From contig JAJEKV010000015.1 of NCBI GenBank assembly GCA_021234155.1, forward strand, positions 11,618,101 through 11,682,100: a stretch of DNA of 64,000 nt, written 5' to 3'. Origin of the DNA: Isoetes taiwanensis. Taxonomy: Eukaryota; Streptophyta; Lycopodiopsida; Isoetales; Isoetaceae. A program made the position numbers and the translations under genes. Under the pieces are notes generated by a model. It saw only the letters and a program-made list of their open reading frames with translations, did not search any database and had not been told where the DNA came from. Position 1 is the stretch's first letter. Each line of letters starts with the position of its first letter. Shown here one piece after another: positions 22,260 through 33,282 of the stretch.

Positions 22260-22560
22260 AAAATTCTATGCGTTGTTTTTGGGTGTTGTTTTTACTAAAA
22301 AAAAACATATGGTTTAACAGAATATCCACATGCGGTTTTTTAAATTAGTAGTTGTTTTTAAGTGTTGTTTTTACTAAAAATACAACATGTGGCTTAACAA
22401 AATATCCACGTGGATAATAGTTGTTTTCAGGTGTTGTTTTAACTAAATAATAACATGTGGTTTAACAAATATCTACATGTGGTTTTCTAAATTAGTTGTT
22501 TTCAAATGTGGTGCTTTTCAAATAAAGACACATTGTTGTAAAGAATATCTACATGTTGTT
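22260..22560. repeat. Subterminal tandem repeats of the large CACTA element
   Basis: Four imperfect units of about 70 bp share GTTGTTTTTACTAAAAA, then AACATGTGGTTTAACA, then TATCYACATGTGG. Such subterminal arrays are typical transposase-binding regions in CACTA elements. The right subterminal region (30590-30860) has a different A-rich repeat containing AAAAAACCACA and related words. Confidence 0.8.
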
Positions 22561-23170
22561 TTCATGTACATTCTAAAATAAAAAAGTATTATTTTAACTA
22601 ATTAAACATTGACACATGGCATTCCTTTTTAATAAAAAAAAATCTTTTTTTGTTTTTCTTTTCCTACGTAGCCTTTTGGGAGTCAAACCCAAACAAGTCC
22701 ATAAGGTATTATTAAATTACAATCCACATTCTATCATTAAAACATTATGTTCAAAATATTACATCAATAGTCAATGGTTAAGGTTTAAAACCATTAAATA
22801 AAAGTTATAGGTTCACAACAATCTTGTCTTACATTTCTTTCCATCTCGTTTTCATACCAAATCAGTTAAAACAGTATTCTTTCCTAATTCTATAGAAATG
22901 TAGACTTTATCAGATTTTGTCTTAAAGATCGGATAGCATAGTATTTAGATCATACATCAAATATGCTTCTAGAACATTTACAAAGATCTGCCTCAAACAA
23001 AAATCAAATTGCTGAAAGCTCATAGGCTTCCTTGAATGCTACATCAGGAGCTATTCCTTCCACCCGACTCTATTCTTTCCGGCTCTGTGCACGCGCTAAC
23101 CTGTTATACACAGCCGAAGCTTAGTTCTCCAAAAAACTTTGGCAAAACAAAAAAACAAAAATAAGGTTAC

Positions 23171-23950
23171 CTGACAAGCAGGCAAGGCTTCGGCCATGAG
23201 AGTCTTGGCAATCATTTTTCTCTTAACTTAGAAGTCCTTCCTGCATACAAAATATAAGGGATAAATATCAGAGGTAATGGAGCTCAAACGATTCTTACCT
23301 GACATTGCCAATTACGTTAGTATAATAACTCGCTTTTTTGCAAAGCACGGTTATGTTTGCTCGAAACAAGCCAAGGCCAAGCATAGCAAGATTTTCACTG
23401 GTTCCAGCTGATAAAAACCCCCTGGCAGAGCAAATCAAATTAAAACATAGACTGGGCATAAATCCACTTCTAAAATCTACAAATATATCTAATCCTTGCT
23501 TTTTTCGTAGTGAAATACACTGCGACCTTTGTATCAGAGCAAAAAGGCCTGCTCGAAAACCTCTGGCTTCCTGGTGTTTTGCATCGAGCTGAACCATAAC
23601 TCCTTGTATCTGTTCAAAAAGCAGCTTGGGCGCCACACTTCTGATATGAACTATGGCGGTCGATGAGGTCGATGAAGCAAGCCGCCATTTGCCATAGCTG
23701 GAGCATTCGAGCCTTAGCTGGAGCCATTTGCCATTTTGAGCTGCCATTCGCCATAGCTGGGTCGCATGTTTGAGCTGTTTGAGCCGCCATTCGCCTTAGC
23801 TGGGCGCAATCGAGCAGAATAGCTGGGCGCATTCGAACAGAATAGGCGGTGGAGGCGGGCAAGGGAATCCCTGTTAATTTGAACACCAATAGAATGATAG
23901 GACCTGGATCAAAATCCAGGCCGTCCAGTTTGGCATTAATCTCGGCCGTT
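23171..23950 (-). pseudogene. Captured exon fragments inside the CACTA element
   Basis: A minus-strand frame is open for 150 codons (23747-23295) and is interrupted by a perfect donor, CAG|GTAAGA (GT at 23298-23297). A 58-nt intron with acceptor ATGCAG leads to a second exon (23240-23171) that ends at another donor, CAG|GTAACC. Residues include APKLLFEQIQGVMVQLDAKH and LSAGTSENLAMLGLGLFRAN. I do not recognise the protein. Splice sites in a transposon without its own gene suggest a host gene piece picked up by the element. 23650-23850 also holds short repeats of GCCATAGCTGG type. Confidence 0.4.
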
Positions 23951-24830
23951 GAATACATGGGTCTCTATATATAAGTGATATTTATTAGATAATGTTCAAA
24001 ATTTAAAATGTCCAATAAACTTTATGAAAGTATTTGTTCGTCAACGACATCAACTAACGTCCAGATTCCACTACGCCGTTCGTTGCTACATATGGACGAA
24101 TCGGGGGGCCACAAATGTCCAATTAACACCATCGTTGGGATTCAATCGCAGTCTAAAGCCTGAGTGGAAGTTCCCAACGTGGAGTGAGATATCACAAAAA
24201 TTACAGGAGGGGGATCTTGCCAAGGTGACATTGGCAAATTTTGGGTGACATGGCACCTAGGCTCCAAGCTAGGGTTAAAGTTCATCTCATGATTGGTTAT
24301 GTGATGATTGTTTATTTGATGAAAAGATTTCAAAGCATTAGCATGGAACCGAGTTTTGTTCATAGGGAATGAAATATGATCATGAAGTTGGATCGATGAA
24401 GTTGGACCGACACAGTTGAGCCGGATATGTGGTACCGGCATAAATTGCCCTATGCAATATGAGCTAAGAAGATTGAATTTAAATTATAAATGGTGGCGAT
24501 TACATCTCAAGGTCAATGGTTGGTTGTATAGGAATGAGAATGAGAGTCGTACATAATGGTTGCGATTACATCTAAGGTCGAAGGTCATTTATATAGGGAA
24601 GCTGGATATACATTTGAAAGTTAAACCATTGATGATTTATATTTTAAGAAAGTTGACCTAAGATAATTTCGGTCCAATAGACGAAAGCCAGTCCATGCCG
24701 GTCGAATGATCGTGCTACAGACAAATTATGAGAGCTCGGTGGTTGCCACAACCACCGGGCCCAACAATGTAAATACAATGAGAATCGTTAGAATGTTATA
24801 CTGGGATGTTGGAGCCCGCATTGGTATTTT

Positions 24831-24882
24831 GTTTTTACTGTTGTTTTCAGCCGTGGACCAAATGTTGGGGTTGTAGTGCACT
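24831..24882 (+). repeat. Internal duplicate of the CACTA right terminus
   Basis: About 47 bases from TATTTTGTTTTTACTGTTG to ACCAAATGTTGGGGTT are the same as 30858-30904. The internal copy then reads GTAGTG instead of AGTG, i.e. it has one or two extra bases at the cut site. The two copies bracket the 6-kb minisatellite block. Confidence 0.85.
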
Positions 24883-25164
24883 GGTTTGCAAAACCGAGGC
24901 TTCACTGATGAGCTCCAGTCAAACCAATGCAAGCAAAAAGACCCCACGAATCACTTGTACAGAAAGCCGTGACTTTTATTCAAAAAGTAAAGACTTGCTT
25001 CAAGTTAACATGGAATATGATGATGTGGCACTCCAATTAGGTGACATGTCATGCCAAGTAAGGAAGGCCGACCAACAATGAAGTACAACCCTGGTTTTTC
25101 ATGGGATGGTGTGGTAATGTTTGGCGACATGGCCAGCAGCCCGGGGTCACCTCAGCAGCCTGGG

Positions 25165-25745
25165 GAAAGCTCCAACATGCCAAGGTGGCTCAAACATGCC
25201 ACCTAGGCTCCAACATGCCAAGGTGGCCCCAACATGCCACCTAGGCTTTAACATGCCAAGGCGGCTCAAACATGCCACCTAAGCTCCAACATGCCAAGGT
25301 GGCCCCGACATGCCACCTAGGCTCCAACATGCCACCTAGGCTCAAACATGCCAAGGTGGCTCAAACATGCCACGTGGGTTCCAACATGCCACCTAGGCTC
25401 CAACATGCCAAGGTGGCTCAGGCATGCCACCTAGGCTCAACCATGCCACCTAGGCACTCCAAGTGGAACTTTTGGTAGAGGAGTTTGGCAAGGGATACAA
25501 TAGAGGGATCTTGAAGAACTAGGTGGCATGTTGGAGCCCACGTGGCATGTTTGAGCCACCTTGGCATGTTGGAGGTCACAAGGTGGCATGTTTGAGCCAC
25601 TTTGGCATGTTTGAGCCACCTTGGCATTTTGGAGCCCACGTGGCATGTTTGATCCACCTGGCATGTTGGAGCCTAGGTGGCATGTTGGAGCCTGCATGGC
25701 ATGTTTGATCCACCTTGGCATGTTTGAGCTACCTTGGCATGTTGA
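25165..25745. repeat. Minisatellite cluster A (19-bp units, orientation switch inside)
   Basis: Alternating units CATGCCACCTAGGCTCCAA and CATGCCAAGGTGGCTCAAA run on the plus strand to about 25455. A spacer of about 65 bp (GGCACTCCAAGTGGAAC, then TTTTGGTAGAGGAGTTTGGC) follows, and then the same units in reverse orientation from 25522 to 25745. CCACCT in one unit complements AGGTGG in the next, so neighbouring units can pair. Confidence 0.95.
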
Positions 25746-27054
25746 AAAACTCGAGATAACATCATTTGAGTGTGCAGATCTTGTTTTGTCTCAAGGAAGT
25801 GCACTGACCAAATTTTCTTCCAAGTTTGAACCCGATTTACTCATACATCCCCGGATCCAAATTGAGTCACCACAACGTTTCTCTTGTTGTTCCTCCAAAA
25901 ATCATTTGAAAAAAGATAAGCACAACTTCGAGATATTCGGATCTAAGTGCAACTACCTCATTTTGCTTTAGGGATCCTAATGTAGTTGATATCTTTTTGC
26001 AAAATTTCAAGATAAAGATTGGTTGCCTTAAGCAACCTGGAGGTTCTAACACACCATATCTATAGCACAGCATGTGACCTAAGTGCAAAAGACCAAAATT
26101 CGACCTCCAAAATGTAAACCCTTCAAAAACCTAGCATCACAAAGGGTTTACGTTTCGAGGAGGTCAAACGCGGGTTCTTTTCATGGATAACTTCGGTGCA
26201 CCATCTCTAAACATGAATGCGAGAGTCATGCCAACCGAAGAAATGGGGTTCGGATCTATCGGTCATCCGAATATCCCAAACAATGTCTTCCCCTTTGCAA
26301 AAGTGGCTCTTGATTTCTAATTGCCATAGCGGAGAAGAATAGATCCAAACCCCATTTCTTAGTTCATATTTGCTTAGCGTCTTCGATCGCAACCCTCTCG
26401 ACCATGTCCCAAGTGCAAACCACCAGAGCTCGACCTCCATAACGTAAACCCTTCAATAACCTAGCATCACACAGGGTTTACGTTTCGGAGGCCATATCCT
26501 AGTCAGATTCGACCAGGATCTTGCACAATGTCATCGCGTAGAGGGAGGGTGTTGGCGCTTGAAGAAAGAACCCTTAAAACCTTCAAAGCAAATTTCGACC
26601 TAAAAGTCAATTGGCCTAGGAGGTGGCTGCGGAATACCGCCATGTAGAGGGTTCGTGTTTCTTCGTTGCAAAAATGACCCGTGTAACTTGTCCCGAGGGT
26701 AATTCGCCATTCCAGGACGACATGGCAAAGTCGAATCTCCATTCCGGAGCCTTTGTACTGCCCGAACGACAAAACACTTGGGTTTCTACACGGTCAACCG
26801 CAGGACGCTTCGCGGTTTGATAAGTTCTCCCGGACCGATCTTGGATTGTTTTGAACCTGCTCGAAGCAGGTTGCTTGAACAGCGGATTCAACGGTTGGAT
26901 AGCGAAACCGAGATCCGGGAGGGGGGGCATTGGCATTTTCCCCCGGGAGGAGCCGGCAAGAAAAAAGCGCCTCGACAACCTTTATGATGTCCGTCTCCTG
27001 GGGTCTGGCCTCTCCCCTCTGGTGAGAAAGCCGCGCAAAGTCCTGGCCTGGTTC
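25746..27054. repeat. Inverted-repeat block 1 of the large CACTA element
   Basis: No gene. It contains two of the four 60-bp hairpins (26098-26162, 26436-26495) and a segment (about 26490-27045) that recurs inverted at 28060-28760 and again at 29220-29920. The shared segments look coding in translation (FGQYKGSGMEIRL and similar) but are open only because the repeats are conserved at DNA level. Confidence 0.65.
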
Positions 27055-27800
27055 GACGTGGCATGTTTGAGCTTAGGTGGCATGTTGGAGCCCACGTGGC
27101 ATGTTTGAGCCACCTTGGCATGTTGGAGCCTAGGTGGCGTGTTTGAGCACCTTGGCATGTTTGAGCCTAGGTGGCATGTTAAAGCCCCATGGCATGTTTG
27201 AGCCCGTGGCGGCATGTTTGAGCTACCTTGGTATGTTTGAGCCTAGGTGGCATGTTGGAGACTAGGTGGCATGTTTGAGCCAATCTTGGCATGTTGGAGC
27301 CAAGGTGGCATGTTGGAGCCCACGTGGCATGTTTGAGCCATGTTGACATGTTGGAGCCTAGGTGGCATGTTGGAGCCCACGTGGCATGTTTGAGCTTAGG
27401 TGGCATGTTGGAGCCCACGTGGCATGTTTGAGCCACATTGGCATGTTGGGGCCTAGGTGGCATGTTGGAGCCGCGTGGCATGTTTGAGCGTACGTGGCAT
27501 GTTGGAGCCTAGGTGGCATGTTTGAGCAAACCTTGGCATGTTGGGCCAAGGTCGCCCAACATGCCAACGGGCTCAAACATGCCACCTAGGCTCCAACATG
27601 ATAAGGTGGCTCAAACATGCCATGTGGACTGCAACATGCCATGTGGACTCCAACATGCCAAGGTGGCTCAAACATGCCACCTAGGCTCAAACATGCCAAG
27701 GTGGCTCCAACATGCCACACTGGCTCCAACATGCCACCTAGGCTCCAACATGCCAAGGTGGCTCAAGCATGCCACCTAGGCTCAAGCATGCCATCTAGGC
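27055..27800. repeat. Minisatellite cluster B (orientation switch near 27550)
   Basis: Units as in cluster A, reading TTGGAGCCTAGGTGGCATG and TTTGAGCCACCTTGGCATG up to about 27548. They then switch to the opposite orientation (CATGCCAACGGGCTCAAA onward) until 27800. The same GGCACTCCAAATGG spacer as in cluster A follows. Confidence 0.95.
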
Positions 27801-29945
27801 ACTCCAAATGGTGACATGGCATGCCAACTAAGCAAGGCCAAGTTTTGACTAGGCCGAAAATGAAAAGATGTCCATCTTTGGTCTTTTCATTGGGTGATGT
27901 TGGCAAATTTTGGGTGACATGGCTAGATGGTGGTGACATGGACATGATGACTAGGACTTTATGCAAGAAATATGATAACCTTTGGAATTTTTGGTAGAGA
28001 AGTTTGGCAATGGATAGAATAAAGGGATCTTGCGCTGACACCCTTCCCCAACTCGAACTAGGCCAGAACTTTGCGCGGCTTCCTCACCAGAGGGAAGAGG
28101 CCAGACCCCGGGGATTTAAGCTCGAGAAAAGGTTGCCGAGGTGACCTTTCTGCCGCGCTCTTCGCCGGGCGGGCAAATGCCAATGCCCCCCTTCCCGGAG
28201 CTCGATTTCTCTATCCGACCGTTGAATCCACCGTTCAAGTAACCTGCTTTGAGCAGGTTCAAAAAAATCCAAGATCCGTCCGGGGAAACTTATCAAACCG
28301 TGAAGCGTCCTGCGCTCGACCATGTAGAAACCCAAGTGTTTTGTCGTTCGAGCAGTACAAAGGCTCCGGAATGGAGATTCGACTTCGCCATATCGTCCAG
28401 AATGGTGACATTACCCTAGGGACCAAGTTATAAGGTCATTTTTTGCGAAAAGAAACATGAACCTCTACATGACAATATACGCAGCCATCCCTTACGTAAT
28501 TGACTAGGAACGTATTGGAGATTGGCACTTCTTGGAGAAAGAGTAGTCTTCGCTCCACGAAACTTGGTCGAGGGTAATCTTGACGTTTTGAGTCCATTGG
28601 CAGAGTCAGTTTACAATTTTGGAGTGCGAGAGTTGTTCCGTCCGGTGGCCAAGGGCCTTTGGGAGAGGATCTTTGGGGTGAACTGCGCATGCGGAACGTT
28701 TTAAGGGTCCATCTTCCGGCATCAACACCCTCCCTCTACATTGATGACATTGTGCAAGATCCTGGTGAATCTGATTAGGATATGGCCTCCAAACGTAAAC
28801 CCCGTGTGTGTTGCTAGGGTATTGAAGGGTTTACGTTTTGGAGGCCGAGTTTTTGTCGGTTGCACTTGGGACATGGCCAAGAAGAAGCAATTGAAAACAC
28901 GAAGCAATAGGAATTGACGGAATGGGGTTTGGATTTATCCTCCTCCCATAATGACAGATAGAAGCCAAGAGCCTTTTTAAAAGTAGCAAAATTGTTTGGG
29001 ATCATTCGGGATGGCCAATAGATCCAAACCCCATTCCTTCAATTCCTATTGCTTCATGTTTTTAACTGCAGCTTCTTGACCATGTCCCAAGTGCAACCGA
29101 CTAAATCGCGACCTCCATAACGTAAACCCTTCAATAACCTAGCAAACCACAGGGTTTACGTTTCGGAGGCCATATCCTAGTCGATTCGACCGGGGATCTT
29201 GCATAATGTGATCACGTGAGGGAGGGTGTTGATGCTTAAGATGGACCCTTAAAACCTTCGAAGCGGTTAAGCCCCAAAGGTCCTCTCCTGAAGGCCCTTG
29301 GCCACGGATGGGCAACTCTCCCACTCCGGAACTATAAACTGACTCTGCCAATGGACTCAAAACATCGACATTACCCTCGTGACCAAGTTTTGTGGGCGGA
29401 AGACCACCCTTTCTCCAAGAAGCGCCAAGGTAGCTCATGTCCAATACGTTCGTAGTCAATTGGCCTAAAAGGTGGGCAGGAATCTTGCCATGTAGAGGTT
29501 CGTGTTTCTTTTGTTGCCAAAATGACCGTATAACTTGGTTCCTAGGGTAAATTTGTTATTCCGGATGACATGGTTTAAGTCAAATCTCCATTCTCGACCT
29601 TTGTCTTTGCTTTCGAACGACAAAACACTTGGGTTTCTACGGTCGGCCGACCGTAGGATGCCAGCGGTTTGATAAGTTCTTTCGCATTGCATCTTGGATT
29701 TTTGAATTTACTTGAAGCAAAGGTTACTTGAGCGGTGGATTCAACAATCGGATAGGGAAACCGAGCCAGGAGAGGGGAGAGGGGCATTGGCATTTGCCCT
29801 CAGGATCGTTGGCGTGAAAGGCTACCTCAACCTTTTTGAGGTTCGATCTCACGGGTCAGGCTCTCCCTCTGGTGAGGAAGCTGTGCAAAGTCCTGGCCTG
29901 TTTTGATTTGGGGAAAGGTGTCAGCGTTTAAGTTGTTCAAACCGC
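27801..29945. repeat. Inverted-repeat blocks 2 and 3 of the large CACTA element
   Basis: Holds two further copies of the block seen at 26.5-27.05 kb: one inverted (28060-28760) and one in the same orientation (29220-29920). Two more 60-bp hairpins lie at 28787-28849 and 29109-29170. 27810-28020 repeats the spacer and the TTGGCAAATTTTGGGTGACA word also seen at 24225. I find no gene. Confidence 0.65.
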
Positions 29946-30495
29946 TTGGAATGCCTAGGTGGCATGCCTGAGCCACCTTGGCATGTTGGAGCCTAGGTGG
30001 CATGTTGGAGCCCACATGGCATGTTTCAACCACCTTGGCATGTTTGAGCCTAAGTGGCATATTTGTCACGTTGGAGCCTAAGTGGCATGTTGGAGTCTAG
30101 GTGGCATGTTGGAGCCACGTGGCATATGTTGGAGCCTAGGTGGCATCTTTGAGCCACCTTGCCATGTTTGTGCCTAGGTGGCATGTTGGAGCCACCTTGG
30201 CATGTTGGAGCCTAGGTGGCATGTTTGAGCCACCTTGACAAGTTGGATCCCGCATGGCATGTTTGATCCACCTTGGCATGTTTGAGCCACCTTGGCATGT
30301 CGAAGCCGAGGTGTCATGTTTGAGCCACCTTGGCATGTCCGAAGTCACCTTGGCATGTTGGAGTCTATGTGGCATGTTTGAGCCACCTTGGCATGTTGAA
30401 GCCTAGTTTCCATGTTTGAGCCACCTTGGCATGTTGAAGCCTTGTTGCCATGTTGGAGCCACCTTGGCATGTTGGAGCCTAGGTAGCATGTTTGA
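29946..30495. repeat. Minisatellite cluster C
   Basis: Units TTGGAGCCTAGGTGGCATG and TTTGAGCCACCTTGGCATG in one orientation only, more degenerate than in A and B. The cluster ends shortly before the right subterminal region of the element. Confidence 0.95.
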
Positions 30496-31173
30496 AATCA
30501 AATGCTAGTGAAGTGTGTCAAGCATATATAACTCTTGTATGCTGCCATTTTGTGGCAATAATGGCATGTGGACAACTTGGTCATACATGGATTTTTAGAA
30601 AACCGTAAAAAACCACATCTCAAAAAATCACTACCTTAAAAAACAACACCTTTAAAAAAAACATCCCTTCAAAAAACCATACTGCTTGAGAAAACAACAC
30701 ATCCTTAAAAAAGAGACTACACCTCCTTAAGAAACCACCCATTCTTAAAAAAAAAAAACTACATATTCTTAAGAAAAACTACAGTATATCCTTGGAAAAC
30801 CACACCCCCATATAACTACGTGTAGGTTTTTTTCAAATCTTCAAAAAAACAACTCGTATTTTGTTTTTACTGTTGTTTTCAGCCGTGGACCAAATGTTGG
30901 GGTTAGTGTGCAATCTTTAATGAATTTCCTTTGTTTTAGTTGCATTGTTCTTGTTCTCGACTCGCTATCCAGGGAAAACTGGAAGAAAGCTTGGATGCAC
31001 AATAACAGACAAAAATTCGAATTGAGGATAGTTTTCGGGTCGGGGTGCTCCTTTTCGTGTAAATTAACAGGGTTCCGAAAAAAAGTGGGAATGGAATGAG
31101 TCCCACTTTAATTAAATACGACTTACATAGTTAACTCAAAAAATTTATAAAGAGATTCCTAAATCTTGTCCTT

Positions 31174-31351
31174 TCATATCCTTCTGGCCAAGTACATGTC
31201 ATTGGGCATGACAATTGCCTGCTTGCCGTGAATGATGCATAGGTTTGCTTCTTCAAAAAGTTGGGTAAGTTCCGCTTCGGTTGCCTCCTGGCAAGCCTGC
31301 ATTATCATCGGTGTAACCCGATAGTCGGTCTTAAAGTCTTGCATCACTTCG
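31174..31351 (-). pseudogene. Histone H3-like C-terminal exon
   Basis: The minus-strand frame reads EVMQDFKTDYRVTPMIMQ, then ACQEATEAELTQLFEEANLC, then IIHGKQAIVMPNDMYLARRI, then TGA (31176-31174). This follows the histone-fold helices of H3 residue by residue, with no length change in loop 1, so it is closer to canonical H3 than to a typical CENH3. Many core residues differ, and the short tail normally found after ARRI is absent. An AG acceptor-like TATAAAG precedes it, so it may be a last exon; no upstream H3 exon is recognisable in 31352-32650. It is most likely a divergent or dead H3 variant. Confidence 0.65.
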
Positions 31352-33280
31352 CTTTATAGAATCTTAATGAATATAAGTGAATAGAGTAGAATATTGGGGA
31401 ATCTTTATAGAATCTTAATCAATGTAGAGAAGTCTAGGGAAATCTTAAGAGATTCTCAACGAACACAGGGTGAACTCAAAAGAATCTATCAGAATCTTCA
31501 TATAATCTTTGTCAATCTAGAGGAATCTAAGGCAATCTAGGGGCTGAATTAGCAAATGGGCAAAAGTGCATTCAAAGAATTCAAATTATAAATATCAGAA
31601 TTCATGCCTCGCTGGATTCACAAATGTACAGCCATTACTATTAATCTCTAGTTTCCTTCTCAGATTCAATCGGGTTCCTCCCTGTACTGTAAGGACATTT
31701 CGTGCCGTGGCCTATACCAATCTTAGAGTTTCGTGAAGATCTTCATATTTATCGCCATAATATGACCGCTCTTGGTGAGATAACGGGGATGGCTCTAAGC
31801 ATAGGTTTATTCAATGAGGAGTTGCGTCGCGGCTCTGAGAGGTTTCTTGGAAAATAGAGAATGCCCACCAGAATGAGAATTGTAGAGCTCAAGCCATTTT
31901 GTGTAATAGCCCAATACGCACTCATCTAATTTGCCGCCTTATGTTCCAGCCTCTTGTTACAACCTCGCTAGCATTTGATATTACTGCGTACAAAGATTTG
32001 ATACTCTTCACTGAGGAATAACAAATAATGCGATCTAATTAAAAAAAATGTAAAGAGTGTCTAGTGTTTTGTATTTATCCTAAATGGTCCGTCCGGTTGT
32101 GCCTTATAGTTTTGAAATTTTGAATGAATGGTCCGGTCCGTAAGTATAGCAATTTTATATATATGACGTAATCAAATTTGAGCATCTTAGTATATGTACT
32201 CAATGAGAAAATGAAACTCTTACCTTTTAAGCCGACCATCCACCATGCAACAAAGGTTCCGATGCTTTCTCCTCGACCGCGGTTCCATCGTAGATGCCTT
32301 CCTGGTAATGCTTCGGCTATTGAAATGACAACCGGTAACTAGGATCTTCACATGATCATTTTCCGCAGGAACTCCATGGCATACCGCCTGCATCGATCGA
32401 TTCTTATTCTTGCACTTCGCGATCCTCCTCCTTCAAATTCGCCGTCAAGATGTAATATTCCTCTCCAACGCCGCTCAACTTCGTGAAGATTATGGGATTA
32501 AATTGCAATCCGTGATCCGAGTAGATGAACTTACATGAAGGCCGACATCGCTCGTGCACACGTGCATCTTCACAAAGATTTCTCGAAGTTCTTCCGAAGT
32601 TCTTTCTCCAGCTTTTCGAAATTCCTCTAATGACAAGAAAGGGTCAGAAGTTTAGGTTTGGGCGTGATTCAAAATTATCCGCTAATTGTACCGCTTTTGT
32701 TTAGCTACCGAATGAAATCTAATTTTTGATTTTTATAATACCAAGCAATGCTGAACCATTAACTACCAGTCCAATCGCCAAGTAAGCCGGCCCATTAGGT
32801 GCAATCAGAATGACCGGCCGACGAAGTCGATCCGCGAAATCTAAATAATCACAGATCTATCGAACGCCGATCTAAAGTCGATTCAATGAAACCCGTCGAT
32901 CCAAAAGTCGAACCGGCTTAATAAACCCGACCACAATTGCTTATGGAAATCTATATAAGTTTTTGAATTTTATTTCTTGTTTTAGTTGGGTGATTTGTTC
33001 GAGGCTAAGAACTCAAGAAGTCGAGGTAATCAAGAACTCAAGAACTCCCGAGGCCACTCAAGATCATCGCAAAAATGCCGCTCAAAGGTCGTGGCCGCTT
33101 CTAAACCTCGGGCCGAGCTAATTTAGAGAAGCCGTCAAGGTCGTGAAGATTCATCATCATTCCGTGGTTTCATCTGCTCATTGTTCGACTTTGTTCAGTT
33201 GTTTAGGGTTCCTTTCATTGGTCCTGTATATTGTAAAACTAAGATAAGTTCCATCCCTTCTTCTTCTCAATTGCACTATT
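31352..33280. other. Intergenic segment, no assigned gene
   Basis: 31380-31530 repeats the words GAATCT and AATCTTA many times. A minus-strand stretch at 32230-32640 has some open segments and a possible donor (AAAAG|GTAAGA), but no protein family I recognise. 32790-32950 is rich in TCGA/CCGATC words. Confidence 0.4.
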
Positions 33281-33282
33281 AA

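Larger units (their letters stand above)
22100..30908. mobile_element. Large CACTA element (8.8 kb) filled with minisatellites and inverted duplications
   Basis: The left end is CACTAACCCCAAAATTTGCT (22100). The right end is the inverted CACTAACCCCAACATTTGGT (ending 30908). Both subterminal regions carry short A-rich repeats. The 3-bp flanks (ACA and TGC) do not match, so the two ends may come from different insertions. A second near-identical right end lies inside at about 24831-24880. No transposase is visible. The interior holds captured exons (23.2-23.9 kb), three 19-bp minisatellite clusters and inverted copies of about 0.5-1 kb blocks. Confidence 0.7.

Noticed and set aside
26503-29793. 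Protein-coding gene with the QYKGSGMEIRL segment
   Set aside because: Three copies in both orientations with frame changes, no start or splice sites, and no wider similarity that I can see. DNA-level repetition explains it.
25272-30375. Many ORFs of 60-100 codons in the minisatellite clusters with repeats like HLGSNMPPRLQHAK
   Set aside because: They occur in several frames on both strands because the 19-20 bp repeat lacks stop codons. There is no start context or conserved frame.
25165-30495. CRISPR-like regular repeats
   Set aside because: Units are contiguous with no unique spacers, are degenerate and switch strand. This is a plant transposon minisatellite.
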